DNA from: an uncultured bacterium
GTDB lineage: Bacteria; Bacteroidota; Bacteroidia; Bacteroidales; Bacteroidaceae
Assembly (NCBI GenBank): GCA_905215655.1
Contig: CAJMQT010000005.1
Coordinates: 1-29,206 of the forward strand
Length of the DNA stretch: 29,206 nt
Reading direction: 5' to 3'
Positions 8,534 to 16,517 of this stretch are shown here, piece after piece. The notes under the pieces are model-generated. The model was given only the letters and a program-made list of their open reading frames with translations, searched no databases and was not told the DNA's origin. The position numbers were made by a program, and so were the translations under genes. How positions within the stretch are numbered: position 1 is the first letter of the stretch; each line of letters opens with the position of its first letter.

Positions 8534-8662
8534 TCCTTACAGTTTTCATTGACAAACAGCCGTTTTCCAAAAGGTGGTCTTTTACCTTGCAAAAGACCGC
8601 CTTTTACACGCTAAAAGGCGGTCTTTCAGCGTGTAAAAGGCAAGCTTTTAAAACTGTAAGTA
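8534..8662 (-). repeat. 129-bp modular repeat element, copy B (inverted)
   Basis: The copy is exactly 129 bases, in opposite orientation to copies A and C, with end repeats TCCTTACAGTTTT (8534-8546) and AAAACTGTAAGTA (8650-8662) matching at 12 of 13 positions when inverted. It again has four 22-base modules. Two of them form a perfect 14-bp stem with a 7-base loop (AAAGACCGCCTTTT against its complement). It ends 26 bases past the topB stop, so the hairpin may also help end topB transcripts. Confidence 0.85.
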
Positions 8663-8687
8663 CGGCATATTGAAAGACAGGGTGTTG

Positions 8688-10730
8688 TCAGTCGAACGGT
8701 CGGCGGTATGTGCAGCCCTCTTTCCAGCGGTCACAACCGTAGGCGGTCTTACCTTTTATAATATGTCCTTTGCCGCAAACGGGGCAGACGGTGCCTACTA
8801 TCGGGTCGGCGCCGGCAAAGCTCCGGGTCGGCGGCGCGGCAGACGTCGCGGCAGCCTTTACCGTCTTTGCCGGTTTGCTCTTGGGCGTCGCGGCTTTCTT
8901 CGCCGTCTTTTTCTTCATGTCATCGTCGGTCATCACCGTCACATGGCGGTTGCTGTTGTCGGCAAGGACGTCGTTGACGATTGTCGTGATCTGCCCTTTC
9001 AGCTCGCTGACAAACTGTCCGGCGTCATACTGTCCGTGCTCTATGTCGCGCAGTTTCTTCTCCCAGATACCCGTCAGCTCGCAGCTTTTGAGCAGCTCTT
9101 CCTTGATGAGGTCTATCAGTTCGATGCCCGTCGGCGTGGCGACGATGTTCTTCCGTTCGCGCTTGATGTATCGGCGCTTGAACAAAGTCTCGATGATGTT
9201 GGCGCGGGATGACGGTCGCCCGATGCCGTTTTCTTTCAATGCGGCGCGCAGTTCCTCGTCGTCGACAAACTTGCCCGCCGTCTCCATGGCGCGCAGCAGC
9301 GTCGCCTCGGTGTAATATTTCGGCGGTGTTGTCCACTTCTCGGTCAGCGTCGGCGTGTGAGCGCCCGTCTCTCCCTTGACAAAAGCGGGCAGCGTGCGCT
9401 CCTCGTCGGCGGCTTTCGCCGTGTCGTCAGCGGCTGTCTGCACCTCCTTTTCATACAGCACGCGCCATCCGGCGTCGAGTATCTGCTTGCCGCTGACCTT
9501 GAACTCCACGTCATCCACCTTGCCGTTGACCGTCGTTGTCGAGAACTGGCAGTCGGGATAGAACACACTTATGAAGCGGCGGGCTATCAAATCGTAGACA
9601 TGTCGTTCCATATCGTTAAGGTTTGAGGCGGGAATGCCGGTGGGGATGATGGCGTGGTGGTCGGTCACCTTTGACGAGTCGAACACCTTTTTGCTCTTGG
9701 GCAGTTTCACGTTGGCAAGCGGCAGCGTGAACGCCTCATACCCCCGGAGCCCTTTAAGCGTGGCGGCGCACTTGGGATAGATGTCGTCGCTGAGGTACTG
9801 AGTGTCCACACGGGGGTACGTCGTGAGCTTTTTCTCGTAAAGACTTTGTATTGTGTTGAGCGTAAGTTCGGCGCTCATGGAAAACTTCTTGTTGCAGTCT
9901 ACCTGCAAGGATGTAAGGTCGTACAAGTGCGGCGGCGCCTCCTTGCCCTTCTTCTTCTGGACATCGGTCACGGTGAAGGGCTTGTCGGCAATCTTCTCGA
10001 ACGACTGTTCGCCCTCTTCCTTGCTCGTAAACTTGCCCTTGGTGGCGGTGAACAGCGTGTCGCGATACAGCGTCGAGAGCACCCAGTAAGGCTCCGGCTC
10101 GAAGCCGTCGATTTCTTTCTGGCGGTTAACGATAAGGGCGAGCGTCGGCGTCTGGACGCGTCCGATGGACAATACCTGCCGGTTCTGTCCGTATTTCAGC
10201 GTGTAGAGACGCGTCGCGTTCATGCCTAACAGCCAGTCGCCGATGGCGCGGCTCAGTCCCGCAAGATACAAGGGGCGGTACTCCTGCTGGTCTTTCAGCG
10301 TCCGGAAGCCTTCTCTTATCGCCTCGTCGGTCATCGATGAAATCCAAAGACGCTTGACGGGACACTTTGCCTGAGCCTTTTGCATCACCCAGCGCTGTAT
10401 CAGTTCACCTTCCTGTCCGGCGTCACCACAGTTTATTATGCCGTCTGCCGCCTGCATAAGTCTTTCTATCGTGGCAAACTGTTTGTGTATTCCGCTGTCT
10501 TCGATGAGCTTTATGCCGAAGCGTTGGGGTATCATCGGCAGCGCTCCGAGGCTCCACCGTTTCCACATCGGGGTGTAATCGTCGGGCTCTTTCAGCGTGC
10601 ACAGGTGTCCGAAAGTCCACGTCACCTGGTATCCGTTGCCCTCCATGAACCCGTCGCGCTGCGTCGTCGCGCCCAATATCCGCGCTATATCCTTGGCAAC
10701 ACTCGGCTTTTCGGCTATGCAAACTATCAT
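8688..10730 (-). CDS. topB: DNA topoisomerase III (type IA)
   Basis: The 680-residue enzyme relaxes and decatenates DNA through a 5'-phosphotyrosine intermediate. The N-terminal Toprim domain starts IAEKPSVAKDIA and holds NCGDAGQEGELI (100-111), the topo III form of the acidic motif. The active-site Tyr305 is in LTTYPRVDT, and the ENGIGRPSSRA motif follows at about 499-509. A Lys/Ala-rich linker leads to a C-terminal zinc ribbon (CPVC...C). The length fits the TopB group common in Bacteroidales, which exists both as a core gene and on conjugative elements; no mobility genes are nearby, so a chromosomal role is likelier. A repeat arm begins 1 base before the start codon. Confidence 0.95.
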   Translation of the reverse strand: MIVCIAEKPSVAKDIARILGATTQRDGFMEGNGYQVTWTFGHLCTLKEPDDYTPMWKRWSLGALPMIPQRFGIKLIEDSGIHKQFATIERLMQAADGIINCGDAGQEGELIQRWVMQKAQAKCPVKRLWISSMTDEAIREGFRTLKDQQEYRPLYLAGLSRAIGDWLLGMNATRLYTLKYGQNRQVLSIGRVQTPTLALIVNRQKEIDGFEPEPYWVLSTLYRDTLFTATKGKFTSKEEGEQSFEKIADKPFTVTDVQKKKGKEAPPHLYDLTSLQVDCNKKFSMSAELTLNTIQSLYEKKLTTYPRVDTQYLSDDIYPKCAATLKGLRGYEAFTLPLANVKLPKSKKVFDSSKVTDHHAIIPTGIPASNLNDMERHVYDLIARRFISVFYPDCQFSTTTVNGKVDDVEFKVSGKQILDAGWRVLYEKEVQTAADDTAKAADEERTLPAFVKGETGAHTPTLTEKWTTPPKYYTEATLLRAMETAGKFVDDEELRAALKENGIGRPSSRANIIETLFKRRYIKRERKNIVATPTGIELIDLIKEELLKSCELTGIWEKKLRDIEHGQYDAGQFVSELKGQITTIVNDVLADNSNRHVTVMTDDDMKKKTAKKAATPKSKPAKTVKAAATSAAPPTRSFAGADPIVGTVCPVCGKGHIIKGKTAYGCDRWKEGCTYRRPFD

Positions 10731-10731
10731 A

Positions 10732-10761
10732 AGCCCCCTCCTAACCTCCCCGAGGGGAGGA
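10732..10761. repeat. C-rich hairpin-family repeat, left arm
   Basis: A 30-base copy of the AGCCCC(C)TCCT...GAGGGGAGGA family is inverted relative to 10923-10952, with 27 of 30 positions matching. It lies directly upstream of the topB start codon. Confidence 0.8.
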
Positions 10762-10922
10762 ATTCAGTTGCAGTCAATGAGTTTGCATCCGACTCAGTAT
10801 TTATTATAATATAAGGTCTGAACATACCTTTGTTTCTTATCTTTTTCAGACTGTTTACGGTCTTTATACATTATGAATAATCCATTCCGAAACATTCATA
10901 AGGAATATTTCATGCTCTCATC

Positions 10923-10952
10923 TCCTCCCCTCGGTGAGGTCGGGAGGGGGCT
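10923..10952. repeat. C-rich hairpin-family repeat, right arm
   Basis: This is the inverted partner of 10732-10761 (27 of 30), ending 9 bases from the LUD gene stop. The two arms bracket nearly the whole 231-base gap between the LUD gene and topB. The 161 bases between them are AT-rich and hold no gene I can support. Confidence 0.8.
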
Positions 10953-10961
10953 GTCTTCGTC

Positions 10962-11597
10962 TTAATACCCCAACTCTTCGCCCACAAGCACCACGATGTG
11001 GCGTCCCGCAGGGTGTGAGTTGCGAAGGAAGTGGATGTAGTTACAGATACTCTCGGGCGAGTTACAGTTGTGGCATACGCCGTCTTTGCGGCACGGAGTA
11101 TCGATGTCAAAGCGTGCGGCATTTATCGGACTTGCCGTCGAGCGGGCACGTGCGAGGGCGGCGTTGACGTCCTGCGCCACCTTGTTAAGCCCCACCACGA
11201 GGATTACTTTCTTAGGTCCGAAGGTTATCGCGGCTACTCTGTTGCCGTTGCCGTCGATGTTTACTATCACGCCGTCTTCGCTTATCGCGTTGACGCTCGA
11301 AAGGTAATAGTCGCACGAGAAGGCGTCGCGGTATATCTGTTGTGCCTCGTCACGGTCGGCGGCAAGGTCGCGGTCGAGTATCCGGAGGTTGCGTTCGTGC
11401 AGCGCCTTTGTCAGCCCCATGTCCCTGATAGTCATCGAACCGCCCCACGTAACGCTGCTTCCGTCGGGGATGAGAGCCGACACTTGCTCTACGGCGGAGG
11501 CGCTGTCGGGACAGTAATAAGCCTCGAAGTGACGGCGGCGGAGGTTCTTCATCAGTTTTTCGGCAAGCATGCCGTTTCTTATTTCCTTTGGTGTCAT
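10962..11597 (-). CDS. LUD-domain (LutC/YkgG-like) protein
   Basis: The 211-residue protein matches the LUD (DUF162) domain: an N-terminal SSVTWGGSMTIRDMGL segment, DYYLSSVNAISEDGVIVNIDGNGNRVAAITFGPKKVILVVG in parts, and a C-terminal PxxICNYIHFLRNSHPAGRH. LutC is a subunit of lactate utilisation complexes in other bacteria, but the partner genes lutA and lutB are absent here, so the role is open. The Cys-rich tail (CRKDGVCHNCNSPESIC, residues about 165-181) is common in stand-alone members and could bind metal. It has its own canonical promoter and no adjacent functional partner. Confidence 0.85.
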   Translation of the reverse strand: MTPKEIRNGMLAEKLMKNLRRRHFEAYYCPDSASAVEQVSALIPDGSSVTWGGSMTIRDMGLTKALHERNLRILDRDLAADRDEAQQIYRDAFSCDYYLSSVNAISEDGVIVNIDGNGNRVAAITFGPKKVILVVGLNKVAQDVNAALARARSTASPINAARFDIDTPCRKDGVCHNCNSPESICNYIHFLRNSHPAGRHIVVLVGEELGY

Positions 11598-11679
11598 GAT
11601 GTTTTAGGTTTTCAGTTAAGTCGCGGTCGGTCGTCTGTGAGCATGCCGACCGACAGATAAAAAGATGCGAATGCCGATG

Positions 11680-11710
11680 CAAAGATAGTGCAAGCCGAGA
11701 GAAGAACAAA
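11680..11710 (-). promoter_or_regulatory. Canonical promoter for the LUD gene
   Basis: On the minus strand there is TTTG (11710-11707), 19 bases, then TATCTTTG (11687-11680), followed by CA. The spacing and boxes match the Bacteroidetes consensus. The sequence up to about 11750 resembles the 88-bp promoter repeat before pyrE, including the AAGATAGGC and CTCGGAAAA words. Confidence 0.8.
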
Positions 11711-11750
11711 GCAAACTTATTTGCTTTTTTTCCGAGGCGCAGCCTATCTT
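11680..11750 (-). repeat. Diverged single copy of the pyrE-type promoter repeat
   Basis: Read on the minus strand, this contains AAGATAGGCTGCGCCTCGG, an A-rich stretch, TTTGC and CTTGCACTATCTTTG in the same order as the 88-bp unit at 18031-18238, with a slightly shorter middle. It places the same promoter in front of an unrelated gene. Confidence 0.7.
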
Positions 11751-11849
11751 CGCTTTATCTATAATGCAAAGTTAATAAATTAGCTCGTCATTCTGATAAA
11801 ACGAATTGTTTTTCAATGTATGTAACCACCGTTTTTAGCGGCGCCCGGG

Positions 11850-13196
11850 CTATTGTTGAAAAGCGTTCAGCAGGTTTGCCACCGTCTCGACTTCGTCATC
11901 CGTGAGTGCGGGATTGAGCGGAATGCTCAGTTCTTCGCGGTGAATGCGCTCCGTGACGGGCAGACTTAACTCTGCCAACTCGCTGTAACAGAGTTGCCGG
12001 TGCGGCGGTATGGGATAATGAATCATTGTCTGCACGCCGTTGTCGAGCAGGAACCGTTGCAGCTCGTCACGCCGTTCGGAGAGCACGGGAAAGATGTGAT
12101 GCACGCTGTCGGCACAATATTCCGCATCAGGAAGCCGCAGTTGCGGGTTTCTAACCTTATCTATATAATAAAAGGCGATGGCTTTCCGGCGGTTGTTATC
12201 TTCATCAAGATACTTTAATTTCACATCGAGCACGGCGGCTTGCAGCTCGTCCATACGGCTGTTGCGCCCCTTCATGTCGAACACATACTTGCGACTCGAC
12301 CCGTAATTGCCCAACGCTCGCACCGTCTGCGCCAGCTCCTCGTCGTCCGTTGTCACGGCTCCCGCGTCGCCGAGGGCGCCCAAGTTCTTGCCCGGATAAA
12401 AGCTGTGTGCCGCCGCATCGCCCAAAGAGCCGGACTTTTTAAGTGAAGAGTGAAGAGTGAAGAATGAAGAATTAAACCCCTTAGGGAATGAAGAGTGAAG
12501 AGTGAAGAGTGAAGAATTAAGCCCCTTAGGGAATGAAGAGTGAAGAGTGAAGAGTGAAGAATTAAGCCCCTCCTCAATCCTCCCGAGGGAGGAAGCAGCC
12601 GCTTGTGTGCAAGCGTCGCCGGTCAAATCAGAATTAAAATCTTTATGTTTCAAATCTTCATTCTTAATTCTTAATTCTTCACTCTTCATTTTCAAACATC
12701 CCTGCGCTTGCGCGTTGTCCTCTATGAGTTTGAGGTTATGACGGCGACAGATGTCTTTTATCCGTTCCGTATAAGCACATTTGCCGTACAGATGCACAAT
12801 CATTATGGCGCGGGTGCGGGGCGTTATGGCGCTTTCAATCAAGCTGTCGTCTATCTGGAAGGTGTCGATGCGCGGCTCGACGAGCACCGGACGCAGTCCG
12901 TTCTCGGTTATCGCGAGGATGGAAGCGATGTAAGTGTTTGCCGGAACGATAACTTCGTCGCCCTGTTTCATCACCCCCAGCTCGATGTAGGCACGCAGGA
13001 TGAGCGTCAGGGCGTCAAGTCCGTTGCCGCAGCCTACGCAATAACGCGTGCCGATGTATGCCGCGTAGTTGCGCTCGAAGCGCTCCGTCGCCTCGCCTTG
13101 GAGGTACCATCCGCCGTCGACGACGCGCCTTACGGCGTCCCGGATCTCGTCGCCGTGCATGGCGGTAATCTTCTTTAATTCCAGATATTTTATCAT
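11850..13196 (-). CDS. DegT/DnrJ/EryC1 sugar aminotransferase (FdtB/QdtB-like) with repeat-derived insert
   Basis: This PLP enzyme of 448 residues makes a 3-amino-3,6-dideoxy nucleotide sugar from the ketosugar supplied by the FdtA-like enzyme; the exact epimer is not determined. Fold motifs are CVGCGNGLDAL (53-63), PANTYIAS, IEDNAQAQG (158-166) and the Schiff-base Lys270 in SFYPGKNLGALGD. Relatives run about 360-370 residues with roughly 8 residues between AQG and GSLGD; here residues about 168-255 separate them. That insert is encoded by intergenic-type repeats (12432-12695) and carries three 15-residue repeats (GLNSSLFTLHSSFPK type). Frame is open throughout. The insert sits just before the PLP lysine segment, so activity is uncertain. 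Confidence 0.88.
   Translation of the reverse strand: MIKYLELKKITAMHGDEIRDAVRRVVDGGWYLQGEATERFERNYAAYIGTRYCVGCGNGLDALTLILRAYIELGVMKQGDEVIVPANTYIASILAITENGLRPVLVEPRIDTFQIDDSLIESAITPRTRAIMIVHLYGKCAYTERIKDICRRHNLKLIEDNAQAQGCLKMKSEELRIKNEDLKHKDFNSDLTGDACTQAAASSLGRIEEGLNSSLFTLHSSFPKGLNSSLFTLHSSFPKGFNSSFFTLHSSLKKSGSLGDAAAHSFYPGKNLGALGDAGAVTTDDEELAQTVRALGNYGSSRKYVFDMKGRNSRMDELQAAVLDVKLKYLDEDNNRRKAIAFYYIDKVRNPQLRLPDAEYCADSVHHIFPVLSERRDELQRFLLDNGVQTMIHYPIPPHRQLCYSELAELSLPVTERIHREELSIPLNPALTDDEVETVANLLNAFQQ
12432..12695. repeat. Filler-repeat insertion inside the aminotransferase gene
   Basis: Three 45-base-period copies of a GAAGAGTGAAGAATTAAGCC-type unit (GAATTAA at 12469, 12514 and 12559) are followed by a C-rich hairpin repeat (12565-12593). 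An opposite-orientation copy of the GAAGAGTGAAGAATTAAG filler closes the block at about 12656-12692. Identical words occur between genes at 13201-13253 and 19006-19037, and the hairpin word at 601-630. The 45-base period preserves the reading frame. Confidence 0.9.
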
Positions 13197-13255
13197 ATAA
13201 GTGAAGAATTAAGAGTGAAAAGTGAAGAATTAAGAATGAAAAAAGAAGAATAAAA
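13197..13255. repeat. GAAGAATTAAGA filler repeat between two sugar-locus genes
   Basis: The 59 bases between the FemAB-like gene and the aminotransferase consist almost entirely of GTGAAGAATTAAGAGTG-type words. These are the same words found inside the aminotransferase insert. No promoter or terminator is seen. Confidence 0.75.
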
Positions 13256-14197
13256 TTAACCAATGTTCCACTCGTAAGTGTCGTAACATACGCCGCGCCC
13301 GCCGAAGCCTTCCTTCTGTCGGATAAGGTTTTCGTTGAGATATGCGCCCCATTGCTCCGTGGACTTGCCGAAATCGAAGTACCGGAAGCCGTCGGCGACG
13401 CGGTTGATAAGCTCGTCAAAGAGTATGTCGAGCGCTCCAAGGCGCTTGCCCTCGGGCGAAGCGGAGATGTACTGGGTGTGAATGATGCCACGGTTGACGA
13501 AGAGCAGCGTGCCGCCAAGCGGCTCGTCGCCCCGGAACGCCATGTAAAGCCGGATATTGTGGGGGAACCTTGACATGAGCAGACGCAGCTCGTCGCACGT
13601 GTGGACGGGCTTTACGCCATACTTGTTTTCAAGATTTCGGTCGAGGATATGCCAGAAAGCCGCGATGTCGTCGCTCTCTCTTACCGTCACGCCACTCTTC
13701 TCCGCCTTGCGCAGACAGCGCCTCCGGAGCTCGCTGAACCGTGGTTTTTCGGTGAGGATTATTGTCGATGAAATGTCCCGTGACAGCAAGCGGGCGTCAC
13801 AGTTGCGGAATATGGCGTAAAGGTCTTCCTCCGCCGGCAGGCTGTGATATATCCAAGGCAACGCCTTGTAGACCACTTTCCGTATGCCGCACGACTTTAA
13901 ATAAGCGTTCATCTCGGCAAAGAGGGCGCACACCTCGGCGGCTTTGGTGTTACGGTCGGTAACGAGTCCGCCGTAGGTCAGTCCCTGATGAGAATACAGG
14001 GTGCCGTCTTTCACGTTGGCGGGCAGCACGGCATACAGTTTGTTTTTCATGCGGAACATCAGCGAATGGTCGTCAAACCGGTCGCTGTGATAGTCCATGT
14101 AATTGCGGAAAAACAGGAAAGTGCCGTTCTTTGAGCTTTCCACGAAAGCGTCCCACTCCGCCTTTCTGTCGGCCGAATATCTTATTATTTCGAACAT
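13256..14197 (-). CDS. FemAB/GNAT-fold acyltransferase of the sugar locus
   Basis: The 313-residue protein has the double-GNAT look of the FemAB/BioF2-like acetyltransferase group. An N-terminal GTFLFFRNYMDYHSDRF segment is followed by LYSHQGLTYGG (67-77), a LRRRCLRKAEKSGVTV basic stretch, and C-terminal DEPLGGTLLFV and FDFGKSTEQWG motifs. In this context it may acylate an amino sugar made by the neighbouring aminotransferase; that substrate is inference. Its start overlaps the end of the fdtA-like gene by 13 bases, which supports translational coupling. There is no signal peptide, so it is cytoplasmic. Confidence 0.82.
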   Translation of the reverse strand: MFEIIRYSADRKAEWDAFVESSKNGTFLFFRNYMDYHSDRFDDHSLMFRMKNKLYAVLPANVKDGTLYSHQGLTYGGLVTDRNTKAAEVCALFAEMNAYLKSCGIRKVVYKALPWIYHSLPAEEDLYAIFRNCDARLLSRDISSTIILTEKPRFSELRRRCLRKAEKSGVTVRESDDIAAFWHILDRNLENKYGVKPVHTCDELRLLMSRFPHNIRLYMAFRGDEPLGGTLLFVNRGIIHTQYISASPEGKRLGALDILFDELINRVADGFRYFDFGKSTEQWGAYLNENLIRQKEGFGGRGVCYDTYEWNIG

Positions 14198-14598
14198 TTC
14201 ACGTACTCCAGAAATTCATCATAATCGCGTATGTAGTCCTCCTCGTCGTAAAGTTCGGAGGCAAGAACGAGGCATACGGCTCCCGAAGAGAAGTCGTCGA
14301 GCGTTCGCCAGATGCCCGTCTCGATTAAAAGTCCCTGATACGGGTGGTTGAGATGAAACGAGCGCCGCTCCGTTCCGTCGTCGAGCGTCACCGTAAAGCT
14401 GCCGCTCAGGGCGATGATAAACTGTTTCAAGCGTTTGTGGGCATGCCCGCCGCGGCATTCTCCACCGGGAACGTCGTAGACCCAGTAAGCCCGTGCTATC
14501 TTGAACGGTATGTCGTGACACTCCTCTATGACCGAAAGATTGCCACGACGGTCCTCTATCTTCTTTATATCTATTATCTTTGCTTCTGCTGCTTTCAT
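14185..14598 (-). CDS. FdtA/QdtA/WxcM-like dTDP-4-keto-6-deoxyglucose 3,4-ketoisomerase
   Basis: The 137-residue single cupin corresponds to sugar 3,4-ketoisomerases, which move the keto group of dTDP-4-keto-6-deoxyglucose from C4 to C3 ahead of a 3-aminotransferase. The cupin motif RGGHAHKRLKQFI supplies the catalytic His52 and His54; YPVYDVPGG-like YWVYDVPGG and the HPYQGLLIETGIWRTL segment match the family. The product configuration (FdtA versus QdtA) cannot be read from sequence. It is the first gene of the three-gene minus-strand locus, divergent from the GT-C-like gene. dTDP-glucose synthesis genes are not in the window. Confidence 0.9.
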   Translation of the reverse strand: MKAAEAKIIDIKKIEDRRGNLSVIEECHDIPFKIARAYWVYDVPGGECRGGHAHKRLKQFIIALSGSFTVTLDDGTERRSFHLNHPYQGLLIETGIWRTLDDFSSGAVCLVLASELYDEEDYIRDYDEFLEYVKCSK

Positions 14599-14715
14599 GA
14601 TTTTTGTTTTGAGATACCGCCCACGTGGCGCCTTGTCATGCCTCCCGACGGCGTGGTCGGAAGGGCGTGCAAAGGGTTGGCGGTCTGTCTGTTATAACGA
14701 CTTTTTGTGCCTCAT

Positions 14716-14747
14716 ATTGCGCATTTTACGAAAAATCGCTACTTTTG
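14716..14747 (+). promoter_or_regulatory. Promoter of the GT-C-like membrane protein gene
   Basis: ATTG (14716-14719), 20 bases, then TACTTTTG (14740-14747). A start of transcription near 14754 leaves about 18 bases before ATG 14772, which argues against the longer open frame beginning at 14625. Confidence 0.7.
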
Positions 14748-14771
14748 CAGATACGAATATACGCAATAAAA

Positions 14772-16517
14772 ATGAAAAACAAAATATCGGAACGCAAATT
14801 TTTGGCGTTTTACCTGTCGCTGACGGCGCTGCTTTACATCGTCACTGGACTGCAAGGCTATGACATGTGCGATGAGGGCTGGGTGCTTACGGGTTTTCAG
14901 CAGATATTCAATGACCCCGCTTCGGTACAATATTTATTTCTTTACTACCTGTCCGACTGTGTCGGCGGAGTGTGGAACGCCGTCTTCGGCGATTACGGAA
15001 TAGTTGCCTTCCGTGTGCTCGGCGCGCTATTTATGACCGCCACCACGTTTGTCGTCTACAAACTGCTGCGCCCCTATACCGGGCGTTGGAGCCTTGCCGT
15101 CGGCTCGTTCTGGATTTTCCTTTGTTACGGCGGAGCGTTCATGGTGTTCTATCACGACCATCTTACCACGTTCCTTGCCGCCGCGGCTTCTTACCTTTTG
15201 TTTCTTTCCTTGATGAAAAACCGACCGTCGCTGATGTTTCTCAGCGGCGTGATGTTAGGCATAAACGTCTTCGCCCGACTGCCCAACCTTTCATTGACCT
15301 TGCTCATTCTGCTCCTCGTGCCCTACCATCGTTATGGCGGTAGCGGTCGCGACACGCTCCACATGGCAGCAAGTGCCGTCACAGGGTTTATCATCGGAGT
15401 CGGCGCCGTACTGCTATTGATGTGGGCGAACGGGCATACCGGGGTGTTCATCGACGCCGTTTCCGACGGTTTTTCGGCTGTTGAAGACACGCAGAGCAAC
15501 CACAACTTCGGCGAGATGTGCCGCATCTACGCCCTTAACTACATCGAGGTATTGCGCGACACGGCGCTCCTATTCGCCGTTCCCGCCGTCGTCCTGCTTG
15601 TCAGGAAGAGGCGTCCCGGACTGACGCTGTCGCCCCGTGTCAGGATTGCCTGCGCCATCCTGACCGCCGCAATAAGTGTTATCTTGAATAAATTTACGGC
15701 GTATAACACGTCCGTCATTTACGCCTTGTCAACCGCCACGTGCCTCTTTGTCATGCTTTCAAAGCGTTTTGACAAGCCGATGAAATATCTTTCACTGATT
15801 GTTCTGATAAATATGCACGCCCTGCCGTTGGGCAGCGACTACGGCATAAGCAACATGGGCGTGAACTGCATCTGGCTGTCGGCACCCTTTACGGTAGGCG
15901 TCTTCGGTCGACTGCTGCACGAGCGGCGGCACGACCGCGACGTGTTTGTCATGCTCGCGGTATGCGCCGTGGTGACAGCCGGCGTGATAATGAAACGCGG
16001 AGTGGGCGGAACGCTGCTGCAATGTTACTTCGACGAGGGTTCAAGATTTAAGAAAACATACCTCATCGACTCGCCCCTTGCAACGACATTCACCACAGAG
16101 AAGAACGCCGAGACGCTATCGCCGATGCTCAAAGCGCTGTCCGCCTACGTCGACGAGGACGACTATCTGCTGTGTTTCCAGAACATAGCAACGGTGCATT
16201 ACCTCACCCGCACGCGCCCGTATCTTTACAATCCGTGGGTGTGGACATACGACCCGGGCAACATGGAGCGCAAGTTTGAGCGCGCCGAACGTGAGCGGCC
16301 GTACCTGCCGGTGGTGGTAAGAGACAAGTCGATGTTGCCGCACTGGTACGAATACTACCCCGACTGGAACAACGAGAACGCGCCCGAGAGCTATCTGCAC
16401 AACAACAAAAAGATTATGTTGATCAACCGTTTCCTCACCCGGCACAGGTATCGTAAAGTATGGGAGAACGACGTCTTGCAGATACTCGTTCCGCCGTCGC
16501 TTTACAAACGACCGTAG
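14772..16517 (+). CDS. Polytopic membrane protein, GT-C glycosyltransferase-like
   Basis: The 581-residue integral inner-membrane protein has about 10-11 predicted hydrophobic helices followed by a soluble C-terminal part (about 440-581). The first periplasmic loop carries YDMCDEGW, resembling the acidic catalytic motif of GT-C transferases that use lipid-linked sugars; FYHDHL follows a later helix. Enzyme identity is inference from topology and motif, without a recognised family name. Start chosen at ATG 14772 because a promoter lies at 14716-14747; the upstream extension has no membrane or family features. It is divergent from the amino-sugar genes and may use their product. The stop codon TAG coincides with the first bases of repeat copy C. 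Confidence 0.75.
   Translation: MKNKISERKFLAFYLSLTALLYIVTGLQGYDMCDEGWVLTGFQQIFNDPASVQYLFLYYLSDCVGGVWNAVFGDYGIVAFRVLGALFMTATTFVVYKLLRPYTGRWSLAVGSFWIFLCYGGAFMVFYHDHLTTFLAAAASYLLFLSLMKNRPSLMFLSGVMLGINVFARLPNLSLTLLILLLVPYHRYGGSGRDTLHMAASAVTGFIIGVGAVLLLMWANGHTGVFIDAVSDGFSAVEDTQSNHNFGEMCRIYALNYIEVLRDTALLFAVPAVVLLVRKRRPGLTLSPRVRIACAILTAAISVILNKFTAYNTSVIYALSTATCLFVMLSKRFDKPMKYLSLIVLINMHALPLGSDYGISNMGVNCIWLSAPFTVGVFGRLLHERRHDRDVFVMLAVCAVVTAGVIMKRGVGGTLLQCYFDEGSRFKKTYLIDSPLATTFTTEKNAETLSPMLKALSAYVDEDDYLLCFQNIATVHYLTRTRPYLYNPWVWTYDPGNMERKFERAERERPYLPVVVRDKSMLPHWYEYYPDWNNENAPESYLHNNKKIMLINRFLTRHRYRKVWENDVLQILVPPSLYKRP

Larger units (their letters stand above)
8283..8687. other. Intergenic region topB to FAH gene
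   Basis: The gap lies between the topB 3' end and the FAH gene 5' end. It contains the FAH -7 box (8331-8338), a degenerate GAATGA/GAAGAATG tract (about 8362-8410) related to the filler repeats at 12440-12690 and 13200-13255, and a full inverted copy of the 129-bp element (8534-8662). No coding frame is supported. Confidence 0.7.

Noticed and set aside
8688..10730. topB as evidence of a conjugative element
   Set aside because: No mobilisation, integrase or transfer genes lie nearby, and the gene fits the chromosomal context.
10871..10901. Small inverted repeat TTATGAAT...ATTCATAA
   Set aside because: Eight AT-rich base pairs with a 15-base loop are expected by chance in such sequence.
14625..14771. 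N-terminal extension of the GT-C-like protein
   Set aside because: A promoter lies within it (14716-14747) and the extra residues are basic and unlike a membrane protein start.
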